Assembly (NCBI GenBank): GCA_001247695.2
Contig: LGRX02031212.1
Location: 1-22,276, forward strand
Length of the DNA stretch: 22,276 nt
Reading direction: 5' to 3'
DNA from: Cymbomonas tetramitiformis
Lineage: Eukaryota > Chlorophyta > Pyramimonadophyceae > Pyramimonadales > Pyramimonadaceae
Positions 1 through 9,059 of this stretch are shown here, one piece after another. Each line of letters begins with the position of its first letter. The stretch's first letter is position 1. Under the pieces are notes generated by a model. The model searched no databases, was not told the DNA's origin, and saw only the letters and a program-made list of their open reading frames with translations. The position numbers and the translations under genes were made by a program.

Positions 1-650
1 ATATACCGGGCAAGGATCATAGTGTGCGTACACGCACGCATGTGACGGATGCGTGTATACCGGTCGGGAAGAGTGCTCGCGCACTCGCGTATATATCTGC
101 GGACACCACTGCCGATGCAGATATACCGGGTGAGGATGGTGTGCGTGCACACACGCGTGTGCCGGATGCATGGATACCGGTTGGGGAGTGTACGCATGCA
201 CTCGTATATGCATCTGCGGACATTACCGATGCGGATGTCGTCAGTGCGAATATACCGGGCAAGGATCATAATGTGCGTACACGCACGCATGTGACGGATG
301 CGTGTATACCGGTCGGGGAGAGTGCTCGCGCACTCGCGTATATATTTGCGGACACCACTGCCGATGCAGATATACCGGGTGAGGATGGTGTGCGTACACA
401 CACGCGTGTGCCGGATGCATGGATACCGGTTGGGGAGGGTACGCATGCACTCGTATATGCATCTGCGGACATTACCGATGCGGATGTCGTCAGTGCGGAT
501 ATACCGGGCAAGGATCATAGTGTGCGTACACGCATGCATGTGACGGATGCGTGTATACCGGTCGGGAAGAGTGCTCGCGCACTCGCGTATATATCTGCGG
601 ACACCACTGCCGATGCAGATATACCGGGTGAGGATGGTGTGCGTACACAC
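1..650 (+). repeat. 249-bp tandem repeat encoding an 83-aa unit
   Basis: The sequence ATATACCGGGCAAGGATCAT starts at 1 and recurs at 250 with a one-base change from AGTG to AATG just after it; the next copy starts at 499. This gives a 249-bp period of two full copies and a partial third. Each unit consists of two related half-units that both start with I-P-G-[KE]-D and contain a [DA]-x-W/C-I-P-V-G core. The period is a multiple of three, so the reading frame is kept. The array probably continues to the left of the window. Confidence 0.9.
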
Positions 651-3600
651 ACCGCACACACATACGCTGCCCCGATTGCCCAGCACACGCGCAGTGCGGC
701 CGCTGCTCCGATAGCCCAATGCACACGCAGTGCGGCCGCAGCCTCGGCAGCCCAACACACACGCAACGCAGCCGCAGCCCTGGCAGCCCAGTGCACACGC
801 AATGCGACCGCTGCCCTGGCTGACCAGCACACGCGCAGTGCGGCCGCTGCCCCGGCAGCCCAACGCGTACCACGTGCGGCTGCTGCCCCGGCAGCCCAAC
901 GTGCACTACGTGCGGCCGCTGCCCCGGCAGCCCAACGCGCACTACGTGCGGCCGCTGCCCCGGCTGCCCAACGCGCACTATGTGCGGCCGCTGCACCGGC
1001 AGCCCAACGCGCACTACGTGCGGTTGCTGCTCCGGCAGCCCAGCACGCACTACGTGCGGCCGCTGCCCCGGCAGCCCAGCGCGCACTACGTGCGGCCGCT
1101 GCCCCGGCTGCCCAACGCGCACTACGTGTGGCCGCTGCCCCGGCTGCCCAACGCGCACTACGTGTGGCCGCTGCCCCGGCTGCCCAACGCGCACTATGTG
1201 CGACTGCTGCCCCGGCAGCCCAACGCGCACTACGTGCGGCCGCAGCCCCGGCAGTGGCTGCCCCGGCAGCCCAACTACGCGCACTACGTGCGGCAGCTCT
1301 AGCGCAGGCGGGCAGTTGCTGCGAGCGGGCGGGGCGCGCACCATGTGCGGCAGCACTAGCGCAGGCGGGTAGTTGCGGCGAGCGGGCGGGGCGCGCACCA
1401 TGTGCGGCAGCACTAGCGCAAGCGGGCGGTTGCTGCGAGCGGGCAAGGCGCGCACCATGTGCGGCAGCACTAGCGCAGGCGGGCGGCAATTGCTGCGAGC
1501 TGATTGGAAGTGCACTATGTGCGGCAACACTAGCGCAGGCGGGTAGTTGCGGCGAGCGGGCGGGGCGCGCACCATGTGCGGCAGCACCAGCGCAGGCGGG
1601 CAATTGCTGCGAGATGGCTGGAGGTGCACTATGTGCGGCAGCACCGGCGACAGCAACGGCGGCAGCGGCAGCAGCGGCAACAACAGAAGCAGCGCAGCCT
1701 CCGCAGCCTAGCACGGTACCTAGCAGCTGCACGCCCGAGGCGCAGCATGTGCATCCTGGCGCGGCGCCCAGCGGCTGCGCGATGGATGCGGCTTTTGGGT
1801 GGACGTACGAGGACCTCCTTTACCCGAATGGCAAATGGTACCCGATGGACACGGAGCCAATTGAGCTGCAGCCGCCCACGGCAGTAAGCTGCCCCAGCAG
1901 CGGCGCTGAGTTGCAGCCGCCCACGGCAGCGAGCTGCCCCAGCGGCAGCGCTGAGCTGCAGCCGCCCTCAGCAGCAAGCTGCCCTGGCAGCAGCGGCGCT
2001 GAGCTGCGGCCGCCCACAGCAACGAGCTGCCCCAGCAGCGGCGCTGAGCTGCCCACGGCAGCGAGCTGCCCCAGCAGCGGCGCTGAGCTGCGGCCGCCCA
2101 CGGCAGCGAGCTGCCCCAGCAGCGGCGCTGAGCTGCAGCCGCCCACGGCAGCAAGCTGCCCAAGCAGCGGCGCTGAACTGCGACCGCCCACGGCAGCAAG
2201 CTGCCCCAGCAGCGGCGCTGAGCTGCGGCTGCCCACGGCAGCAAGCTGCCCCAACAGCGGCGCCGAGCTGCCCACGGCAGCGAGCTGCCCCAGCAGCAGC
2301 GCTGAGTCGCGGCCGCCCACGGCAGCAAGCTGCCCAGCAACAGCGCTGAGTTGCAGCCGCCCTCGGCAGCAAGCTGCCCCAGCAGCGGCGCTGAGCTGTC
2401 CACGGCAGCGAGCTGCCCCAGCAGCGGCGCTGAGTCGCGGCCGCCCACGGCAGCGAGCTGCCCCAGCAACAGGGCTGAGCTGCAGCCGCCCTCGGCAGCA
2501 AGCTGCCCCAGCAGCATCGCTGATCCGCGGCCGCCCACAGCAGCGAGCTGCCCCAGCAGCGGCGCTGAGCTGCCCACGGCAGCGAGCTGCCCCAGCAACG
2601 GCGCTGAGCTGCGGCCGCCCACGGCAGCGAGCTGCCCCAGCAACGGCGCTGAGCTGCAGCCGCCCACGGCAGCAAGCTGCCCCAGCAGCGGCGCTGAGTC
2701 GCGGCCGCCCACGGCAGCGAGCTGCCCCAGCAGCGTCGCTGAGCTGCAGCCGCCCACGGCAGTAAGCTGCCCCAGCAGCGGCGCTGAGCTGCAGCCGCCC
2801 ACGGCAGCGAGCTGCCCCAGCAGCAGCGCTGAGCTGCAGCCGCCCTCAGCAGCAAGCTGCCCCAGCAGCGGCGCTGAGCTGCGGCCGCCCACAGCAGCGA
2901 GCTGCCCCAGCAGCGGCGCTGAGCTGCGGCCGCCCACAGCAGCAATCTGCCCCAGCAGCGGCGCTGAGCTGCAGCCGCCCACGGCAGCAAGCTGCCCAAG
3001 CAGCGGCGCTGAACTGCGACCGCCCACGGCAGCAAGCTGCCCCAGCAGCGGCGCTAAGCTGCGGCTGCCCACGGCAGCAAGCTGCCCCAGCAGCGGCGCT
3101 GAGCTGCGGCTGCCCACGGCAGCAAGCTGCCCCAACAGCGGCGCTGAGCTGCCCACGGCAGCGAGCTGCCCCAGCAGCGGTGCTGAGTCGCGGCCGCCCA
3201 CAGCAGCAAGCTGCCCCAGCAGCGGCGCTGAGCTGCAGCCGCCCACGGCAGCAAGCTGCCCAAGCAGCGGCGCTGAACTGCGGCTGCCCACGGCAGCAAG
3301 CTGCCCCAACAGCGGCGCTGAGCTGCCCACGGCAGCGAGCTGCCCCAGCAGCGGTGCTGAGTCGCGGCCGCCCACGGCAGCAAGCTGCCCCAACAACGGC
3401 GCTGAGCTGCGGCCGCCCACGGCAGCAAGCTGCCCCACCAGCGGCGCTGAGCCGCGGCTATTCACGGCAGCGAGCTGCCCCAGCAGTGGCGCTGAGCTGC
3501 AGCCGCCCTCAGCAGCAAGCTGCCCCAGCAGCGGCGCTGAGCTGCGGCCGCCCACGGCAGCGAGCTGCCCCAGCAGCGGCGCTGAGCTGCGGCCGCCCAC

Positions 3601-4225
3601 GGCAGCGAGCTGCCCCAGTAGCGGCGCTGAGCTGCGGCCGCCCACGGCAGCGAGCTGTCCCAGCATCGGTGCTCCGCAGACAGCTCGGCACGAGCAGCCC
3701 GACGCAATGGTTGATGGCTCAGCAACCCAGGACGCAGGTGCAAGTGATGCTCCGCAGGCAGCCCAGCACGTGCACCCCAGCGCGATGGCTGATGTCTCAG
3801 CAGCCCACGACGCAGGCGCGAGTGCTACTCTGCAAACAGTCCAGCACGTGCAGCCCAACGCGAAGACTGGTGGCCCAGCAGCAGCCCACAGCGCAAGCTC
3901 TTTGCTTCAACGGCCCACAACGCAAAGGACTCGCCAACTCTGCATCGACGAGTTCTTTTCACCTCTGGAGATGCATCAACGAGTCCCTGCAGATGTTTCA
4001 TGCTGCCTGCTATGTGCCGCAACCGTGGCGCTGTGGCAAAACTGTGTCTCCGCTCTCCTTCCATGCAGGTGCTGGACAGGACGGGGCATATGCCATTGGC
4101 ATTGTATCCTTGCGTGGTTGGATCTTGCCGGCACGTGTCCCCTTTGTAGAGGACCAGCGCATTTCCGCCAGACTCACGTTTCTGATTGGTTGGTGACCAC
4201 GACTTGGTCACTGGAGGACTTCTGA
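3..4225 (+). CDS. Giant tandem-repeat protein with C-terminal RING-CH finger (5' partial, one frameshift)
   Basis: The frame is already open at the left window edge, so the true start lies outside. The frame starting at base 3 runs to about 2335, then shifts to the frame ending in TGA at 4223-4225. The shift is explained by one missing C (CCC where other units have CCCC) at 2333-2335. Domains in order: 83-aa repeats (to about 650), 12-aa Ala-rich repeats (to about 1300), 19-aa Cys-rich repeats (to about 1640), a W-T-Y-E-D-L-L-Y motif (1800-1844), about 40 copies of a 15-aa unit with SCPSSGAE (1860-3665), three roughly 26-aa units containing QHVHP or similar (3670-3900), and a RING-CH domain (4004-4147). 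RING-CH proteins are typically E3 ubiquitin ligases, often membrane-bound, but no membrane segment is visible here. An E3 role is therefore inferred from the finger only. No family is recognised for the repeats. The unit-by-unit conservation across the frameshift argues that it is a coding frame and not a chance GC-rich opening. Confidence 0.6.
660..1300 (+). repeat. 36-bp tandem repeat encoding AAPAAQRALRAA
   Basis: About 17 units of 36 bp encode a 12-residue Ala/Arg-rich unit with consensus AAPAAQRALRAA. Early units are more divergent (QHTRSAAAAPIA) and later units nearly identical, which suggests recent expansion towards the right. The antisense strand is also open through this block because of the GC-rich periodic codons; I treat that as a shadow. 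Confidence 0.85.
1301..1640 (+). repeat. 57-bp tandem repeat encoding a 19-aa Cys-rich unit
   Basis: AGCGCAGGCGGG recurs at 1301 and 1358 and onwards with a 57-bp period, about six copies. The encoded unit is ALAQAGSCCERAGRAPCAA, with two or three cysteines. A few units are altered (for example C-C-E-L-I-G near 1494-1510). The reading frame is kept throughout. Confidence 0.8.
1800..1844 (+). other. W-T-Y-E-D-L-L-Y motif copy in the RING-CH repeat protein
   Basis: It encodes WTYEDLLYPNGKWYP, the only non-repetitive, aromatic-rich stretch in an otherwise Ala/Pro/Ser repeat landscape. It sits exactly between the 19-aa and 15-aa repeat blocks and is preceded by a QHVHP unit like those at 3760-3860. 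Confidence 0.75.
1860..3665 (+). repeat. 45-bp (39-bp variant) tandem repeat encoding LRPPTAASCPSSGAE
   Basis: By eye there are about 41 units. Most are 45 bp (15 aa, L-[RQ]-P-P-T-A-A-S-C-P-S-S-G-A-E); a minority are 39 bp (13 aa, lacking R/Q and one P). Each unit has one cysteine in an S-C-P context. The order of variants (LQPP, LRPP, LRLP, LP, SRPP) recurs in blocks, for instance the LRLP-LP-SRPP series around 2220-2310, 3110-3200 and 3270-3370, indicating block duplication. One unit has lost a base (see 2333-2335). Confidence 0.9.
4004..4147 (+). other. RING-CH (RINGv, C4HC3) zinc-finger region
   Basis: The translated order is C-L-L-C, 16 residues, C-R-C, seven residues, H-W-H-C, then C-P-L-C-R. 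This gives C-x2-C-x16-C-x-C-x7-H-x2-C-xn-C-x2-C, the C4HC3 arrangement of MARCH-type RING-CH fingers, including a Gly two residues after the second pair (C-W-T-G) and a Trp after the last single Cys (C-I-L-A-W-L). Classical RING-H2 spacing fits less well because the C-R-C pair takes the place of C-x-H. All eight zinc ligands are present, so the domain looks intact. Confidence 0.75.
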
Positions 4226-4532
4226 GAATACTACCCGTACGCGACGGAGCCGCAAGATACCGAGGCATGCTAGCTTCGGGGCGCAGAGATTGCAGAAGAC
4301 CTGCAAGCTGGGGAATTACCATTGTACCGATCTGTCTGAGCGTTGGCAGCGTGAGGCGGTGAGGGCCTTTGGAAAAACCTAGCAAGCAGAAGGGGACCCA
4401 GACCCGAGGACTGGGGGGCACGGAACCCAAGAACCGAGAGCTTAGTAGCTCGACTCTTGTCACAAGTGCATGCTCAAACCTCAGACAATGTATATACGGG
4501 CCGGACAGCCTAGCGAGGACGTAGGCGGGCCT
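4226..4532 (+). other. Non-coding stretch between the RING gene and the polypurine tract
   Basis: There is no convincing gene. Immediately after the TGA, 15 further codons stay open (4226-4270, ending TAG at 4271). They begin E-Y-Y-P-Y-A-T-E-P, which resembles the segment after the W-T-Y-E-D-L motif at 1800-1860. The rest has scattered stops in all plus frames. It may be 3' UTR of the RING gene or the internal end of the LTR element whose polypurine tract follows. Confidence 0.4.
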
Positions 4533-4547
4533 AAAAGGGGGGGAGAG
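4533..4547 (+). promoter_or_regulatory. Polypurine tract, candidate plus-strand primer of an LTR retroelement
   Basis: AAAAGGGGGGGAGAG lies one base before TGTACTAGGG. A purine run directly before a TG-starting repeat is the standard layout of a polypurine tract next to a 3' LTR. Confidence 0.55.
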
Positions 4548-4548
4548 T

Positions 4549-5208
4549 TGTACTAGGGTACATCACGAGTCAGTACGAGAGACAGGCGTGTCAGAATGAC
4601 GAGTGACAGAAATGATGACAGTCACCAACCGGAAATGATGACAGTCACCAGCATGACCGAATGACACAGGTGACTGGAAGAATTGACAAAGGTGACTGAC
4701 AGAAGTGACTGACTCAAATGTGACATTTAGGATTCGATCAGTCGAACATAACTGGAGGGAATCGAGGAGGACCTCAGTTATACAGTCACATCAGCAGATC
4801 TGTGAGTATTCAAATGAGAGACTTGGGAGGTGACAGTCAGAAACATCTAAGTACTTATGACAGATCCCAGCTGATTGGTTGTTGCAGTCAGCAATGACTG
4901 AACACATGAAGTGGCATGGTAAGGACGAGTTACCTTAAGTAGAGAGCTGTGCAAGCTCTCGGGGTTGAGTTTAAAATTGTCGTACATTGGCAGCCACCTC
5001 TGTGGCTGTTAGGCAACTTGACCAAAGAGTAATTTAAAAGATCCGATTCCAATATTACCCTATGGTCCCAGGACCATATTCTCTGCAAGTGTTACTTGCA
5101 CCCTTGTGAGACTGGTTCAGTCCTCACAACCGAACAACATATAATATGTATCATGCTTACAGCTATACATCTCCTTGTAGGACTGCTGAACTAGGTTCCC
5201 TTCCTACA
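4549..5208 (+). mobile_element. LTR-like sequence (probable 3' LTR), TG...CA
   Basis: The segment begins TGTACTAGGG after the polypurine tract and ends TTCCTACA, giving TGTA/TACA inverted ends and a length of 660 bp. The left part is rich in TGAC/GTCA, with a 19-bp direct repeat (GAAATGATGACAGTCACCA at 4609 and 4632) and TGACTCA at 4710, as expected for a U3 enhancer. The right part is AT-rich. No second LTR copy and no integrase or reverse transcriptase is seen upstream within the window, so the assignment rests on ends plus polypurine tract only. No target duplication is expected next to a single 3' LTR. Confidence 0.45.
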
Positions 5209-6241
5209 TTGTGTAAGTAGACTTAGAAGCTCTGAGAGAGCACCCCCGAACAAGGTCCTCGTAATTCCAGGTCATGCCCCACGCTGCCCGCTTCACACCA
5301 TGCATTGGTGGGGCAAGCAGCAGTGCGTCATGCGCCGGTCGCTGCGCATCGTACTTCTGCGGCTCTGGGGGGCACCAACTACCGTCTGCATACAGGAGGT
5401 CCAGATAGGTCCATGCTATGTCGTGGTCGGCCTTGGGTGCCAACGCGTCTTTGCAGAGCGTCGAGGCTTGCAAATCCACGCGGAGCGCTGGGCACCGCGT
5501 GCTGAGCGCGAGGGGCATGGCCACGCGTGGGATGCGTGCTGCTAACTGTGCGTTATGCGATAACTGCTCTCGTTGTCGGTGTTGCGAGCTATCCGCCGCC
5601 GGCCCCGCGGCAGTAGCTGGCGGGGCTCGCCTTAGCGACCCACTCGGCGCAAGCTCTGCACCGCGCGCTAGCCGTACTCGCTGTCGTGAGCCATGCTTGG
5701 GATGCCGCAAGCCGTGTGCCGCCTCCGGCTCTGCTTCCCACTGTGTTGTCGGAGGTCGCGAGCTGACTCCCAGTGCTTGGCCTTGGCCATAGTAGTGCCG
5801 CGCCGCCGCTGGTGGCGCACTGTGACGCGCCGCCGCTGGAAGCGCCAAGTGCCGCGCCGCCGCTGGTGGCGCACTATGCAGCGCCGCCGCGGACGCACCG
5901 AGCCGCACCGCCGCCTGTGGTGCACTTTGCTGCGCCTCGTGGACGTCTCGCGCAAACACAAAAGACCTATTCCTGGCATCCAGCACTGTATCTCGCCGCT
6001 CCTCCCCCCCCGCTGTCATGCCAGGATCTGGGAGCGCCATGCCGCCGGAGCTGCCAAGCGAGCACAAGCGAAGAGCTCCAAGCTCAAGCCGCAAGTGCAA
6101 TTCCGCCAACCCAGGAGCGCCAAACGTAGGTGGAGAAACACACAAATCAACCGAGGAAGATTCGCTAGCTTCCGCCGCAAGTGATAAAAGTATGAGAGAG
6201 AAGACGAGGTCCAACAGCAGATAACCAACTGCCGCCACCAA
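5204..6241 (-). CDS. Secreted-type Ala/Pro/His-repeat protein with two W-[TN]-Y-x-D-L motifs
   Basis: 345 residues starting at an ATG. Residues 1 to about 25 form a typical signal peptide (MVAAVGYLLLDLVFSLILLS followed by LAAEAS). Residues about 105-150 hold 10-residue repeats of the type HSAPPAAAR, encoded by 30-bp DNA repeats near 5790-5910. Towards the C-terminus there is A-W-T-Y-L-D-L-L-Y-A-D-G-S-W-C-P (about 5366-5413 in the genome) and then M-T-W-N-Y-E-D-L-V (about 5249-5275). Both match the motif in the convergent RING gene. The stop codon (5204-5206) falls in the last bases of the LTR-like sequence, so the original C-terminus may have been replaced by the insertion. No known family is recognised. 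Extracellular or endomembrane location is inferred from the signal peptide. Introns cannot be excluded. Confidence 0.55.
   Translation of the reverse strand: MVAAVGYLLLDLVFSLILLSLAAEASESSSVDLCVSPPTFGAPGLAELHLRLELGALRLCSLGSSGGMALPDPGMTAGGEERRDTVLDARNRSFVFARDVHEAQQSAPQAAVRLGASAAALHSAPPAAARHLALPAAARHSAPPAAARHYYGQGQALGVSSRPPTTQWEAEPEAAHGLRHPKHGSRQRVRLARGAELAPSGSLRRAPPATAAGPAADSSQHRQREQLSHNAQLAARIPRVAMPLALSTRCPALRVDLQASTLCKDALAPKADHDIAWTYLDLLYADGSWCPPEPQKYDAQRPAHDALLLAPPMHGVKRAAWGMTWNYEDLVRGCSLRASKSTYTM
5366..5413 (-). other. W-T-Y-x-D-L-L-Y motif copy in the secreted-type protein
   Basis: It encodes WTYLDLLYADGSWCP, to be compared with WTYEDLLYPNGKWYP at 1800-1844 on the plus strand. Identical positions are W, T, Y, D, L, L, Y, G, W and P with the same spacing. 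Confidence 0.75.
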
Positions 6242-7330
6242 ATCTCAGCAAAAGCCTTCCAACACACTCGAAGATCCGAGACGAAAACAACTCTAGCAAT
6301 TCCGGTCAACGATGAGGCCACAGAAGGCAAAGCAACGTCACAGCGCGACTCCACTTAGGGTTAGCCACTGTTAAGAACGCTGGAGCGTTGTAGCGCTAAG
6401 GGCAAGGCGAGCAAGCTGCATTTGCCAAAATGAAGAACATTTTCGAATTCTACAGCATAAATTTGTGTAATCCCACGCAGCCGCAAAGACCTCCGACGAA
6501 GAACACGCACGCAAGCTGAATAGCGCCAATTTGAAGCCTCATCACGCTAACTCCCAGCCAAACGAGCCAAAGAAGAACGCTGCCTTCTCATTCCAATCGC
6601 ACAGTAGAGAGCAGACGAAGATCTCGCGGAAAACGCTGACCAACTGGCACAATCTCCGAGAGGAATTAACGGCGCAAAACTGCTAGCGAGTAAGAAAAGC
6701 GCTGAGTCGACCAAGCGCGTCAGAGTGCGAACACAAGGGCCAGCAGCCAGAAGTAGAATTTCGACCATCTTCAAACCCGAATTTAAGCAGCACCCGCAAA
6801 AATTGCCATAATTTGCAAAGGTAATTTGAAAGTCCCAGGCGCAGAGCGAACGCAAGACGAAAGATAGCACAGGGCTACTTTATTTGTGGCACACTGTGCC
6901 ACAGTAGGAGCCCTCCCATGGCGAGCTGAAATTTTCCATCACAGATCACAGCGCGAAGAAAGTATATGCCGCATTCGACAATTCTAAGAATCTTTGTTGC
7001 TGAGGAACAAACGCAACATCGAACATCCGAGCGAAGAACTGCGTGCGCACCAGGCACTCACAGCAGCCAAGACCGTAAAGCACGCGCAAGTGCACGATTT
7101 CTAGAATCCAGTACGAACCACAATCGCACAACGCGTTGAAGAGGAAATTCGCTTTTGTAAGCAAATAAAAGATAATTTACGTGGGTGTCACAGTCTGCGA
7201 GCCAATAAAAGCCGTGACCGAAGTCGCGTCAGGGAAGGCGTAACACACACTGGCAGACCTCAAATAACATCGAAGCCGAAGTCACGGTATAAAGTCGTTG
7301 GAAAAGTCATAACTCGAAAGTAAAATTTTT
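6242..7330. other. Intergenic, A-rich on the plus strand; no supported gene
   Basis: The stretch lies upstream of the minus-strand secreted-type gene and should hold its promoter. Minus-strand frames are open at 6547-6870 (107 codons, rich in Leu/Ser/Cys, hydrophobic in its middle), but nothing in the protein is recognisable and the purine bias alone can open such frames. AATAAA occurs near 7165 and 7204. A perfect hairpin lies at 6886-6902. Confidence 0.4.
6886..6902. repeat. Perfect 8-bp-arm inverted repeat
   Basis: GTGGCACACTGTGCCAC: arms GTGGCACA and TGTGCCAC around a single C. It is isolated, with no T-run that would make it a bacterial-style terminator. It could be a protein-binding site or the remnant of a small transposon end. 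Confidence 0.7.
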
Positions 7331-7341
7331 TTTGTGGAAGC

Positions 7342-7363
7342 GGTGGTGGTGGTGGTGGTGGTG
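7342..7363 (+). repeat. (GGT)7 microsatellite
   Basis: Seven uninterrupted GGT units follow a short poly-T run. Confidence 0.9.
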
Positions 7364-7384
7364 CGTAGCACACTGATACCATTT

Positions 7385-8500
7385 TGTAGGAGGCAGTACT
7401 AAACCCTCTACTTAACAGTCACTGTGAAACTACTTGTGGATAAGATATAGTGCAAGGTTCTATATTATGCTCTATATCTTATTTAATGCTAACCAAACTA
7501 TGCTGGTTCTTAGGATCTATGTCCAGACTCAATGCATATTACTTGCATATAAGAATTAGGATTACATCTTTTGCCATGTCGGCTGTATTTACTCTTGGAA
7601 ACTCAACTGTTTCTTTGGCCTTGGCCATTACTTATTCACTCAACTCCCTGAGTTAATCCTAGTCAGCATGGCCAAGTCTCATTAACCTATCATATGCTTC
7701 TACTACAGTATCATGCAGCATGAGGTGTCAGTGCTTCACTATGACACCTTATTACACCGTACACTAGTACTGTGTACTCCCACTAAGGGGGGTCTCTTCC
7801 TCAACAGGGGTCTCGGGCGCTAATATCGTAAGGCGCGTATGGCACTGCTAGCATGTATGACACCGCTGAGTCATCCGCGCATGACACAGTATGTTGTCCT
7901 AGCACAGTAATACTCTATACTGTGGAAGTGCTGTCATATTTCGGGTCTCTTGTTAGTTCCTTCGAACCGCTATCGAAAAGTTGACCTTCCTGCCTGGCAC
8001 AAGTCTGCACTGATCGCAATTTCCCAACGAGAGTATTTATTGGTAACTACGCAGTTCTTCTTCTCCATACGTTCGATTATGCTATCGCCATATGCTGATT
8101 TATCAATTTCGTTTGCATCTTGACAATGTTAAAATACAAGAGGAGCCTAATGTACGAATAAGACAAAAAAATGGAATCTCAAAAACATAATGAATGCAAG
8201 CTGAACGATTTCACAAGCAACGACACTTTGTCCAATCCATCAATGTATCATGCAGGATATTATCTCACCATTGAACACACGTTGTTAATTTGCTCAACTC
8301 AAGTCAATTCTGCATATAGTTTCTGAAAATTTTGGAATTCAATATGGATCATCTTTCTCATTCTTGGCATCTGCTGAACTAGCAAACACTGATCAACATC
8401 CTTGCCCTTGTTTGTACTGCATGACATTATGCGCTTCAAATGCACTGCACTGCCAAAAAATTAAACTAAAATCAGCATAGCGGCCACTTGGATCAGTACT
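7385..8500. other. AT-rich gene-free stretch, possible decayed LTR at its start
   Basis: No ORF with recognisable protein. The part 7385-7806 starts TGTAGGAGG and ends CCTCAACA, resembling the TG...CA ends of an LTR, but no target duplication, polypurine tract or second copy is seen. From 7900 to 8500 the sequence is AT-rich and apparently non-coding. Confidence 0.3.
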
Positions 8501-8834
8501 AAAATGAGGATTGCTGCGCTTCTAGGTCTTATTGCAATTCCGGAAGACGTTACTGGCCAGGTAGTGACTGCGGACATTGCACAGTTCATTATCAATTCCC
8601 CACAAGCAGAACAAATCCGGAACTCAGAAGACATAAGACAGCCGCATTTTTTTCATCCCCTATTGAATTGTAGCGTTGGAGGGAGATGATCAAAGCATTT
8701 CCCATTTCTTCTCTTCGCCACCAGCAGATAGCACTGACCGCGGCGTATTTCAGTTATCAGCGGAAGAATTGGACAAGAGCTATTCCGCTAGCATCTCCTT
8801 AAATGACACAGCGCACACGGCTAGAGATGATCCC

Positions 8835-9020
8835 TCAGAGTGACAAAAGGACAATAGATAATGCTGCGCAGACTATCGCTTGAAAGTAGCCATGGGGCGC
8901 ACGTGGTGGGTATGGCGGAGGAGGTGATATTGATGTCTGCTGAGATTGCATGTCATCGCTGGAACTTGAATCATCCGATGGAGGCAATGGCGCTTGTGCC
9001 GTTGGTGGTGCAGGAGGCAA
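8835..9020 (-). CDS. Proline/serine-rich hypothetical segment with hydrophobic C-terminus
   Basis: The minus-strand frame reads PPAPPTAQAPLPPSDDSSSS and later SPPPPYPPRAP, then ends in a hydrophobic tail (A-I-V-C-A-A-L-S-I-V-L-L-S-L). Pro-rich stretches of this type occur in algal and plant wall glycoproteins, and a hydrophobic tail could be an anchor. A possible splice acceptor (TTACTCGCAG) precedes it, so it may be a last exon. It competes with plus-strand reading frames over the same DNA and is weakly supported. Confidence 0.25.
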   Translation of the reverse strand: MPPAPPTAQAPLPPSDDSSSSDDMQSQQTSISPPPPYPPRAPHGYFQAIVCAALSIVLLSL

Positions 9021-9059
9021 AGCTGCGAGTAACCAAATGACACAATTTGAAGTAAGGAC

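Noticed and set aside
490..1732. Long antisense open frames of about 400 codons over the Ala-rich repeats
   Set aside because: They are shadows: 36-bp and 57-bp GC-rich periodic repeats keep all frames open. The plus frame links to non-repeat motifs and the RING finger.
1720..3858. 712-codon minus-strand frame over the 45-bp repeats
   Set aside because: It consists only of the complement of the repeats and has no non-repeat domain at either end.
6886..6902. Rho-independent terminator
   Set aside because: The hairpin has no following T-run and the genome is eukaryotic.
7385..7806. Second complete LTR
   Set aside because: TG...CA-like ends only; no target duplication, polypurine tract or similarity to 4549-5208 seen by eye.
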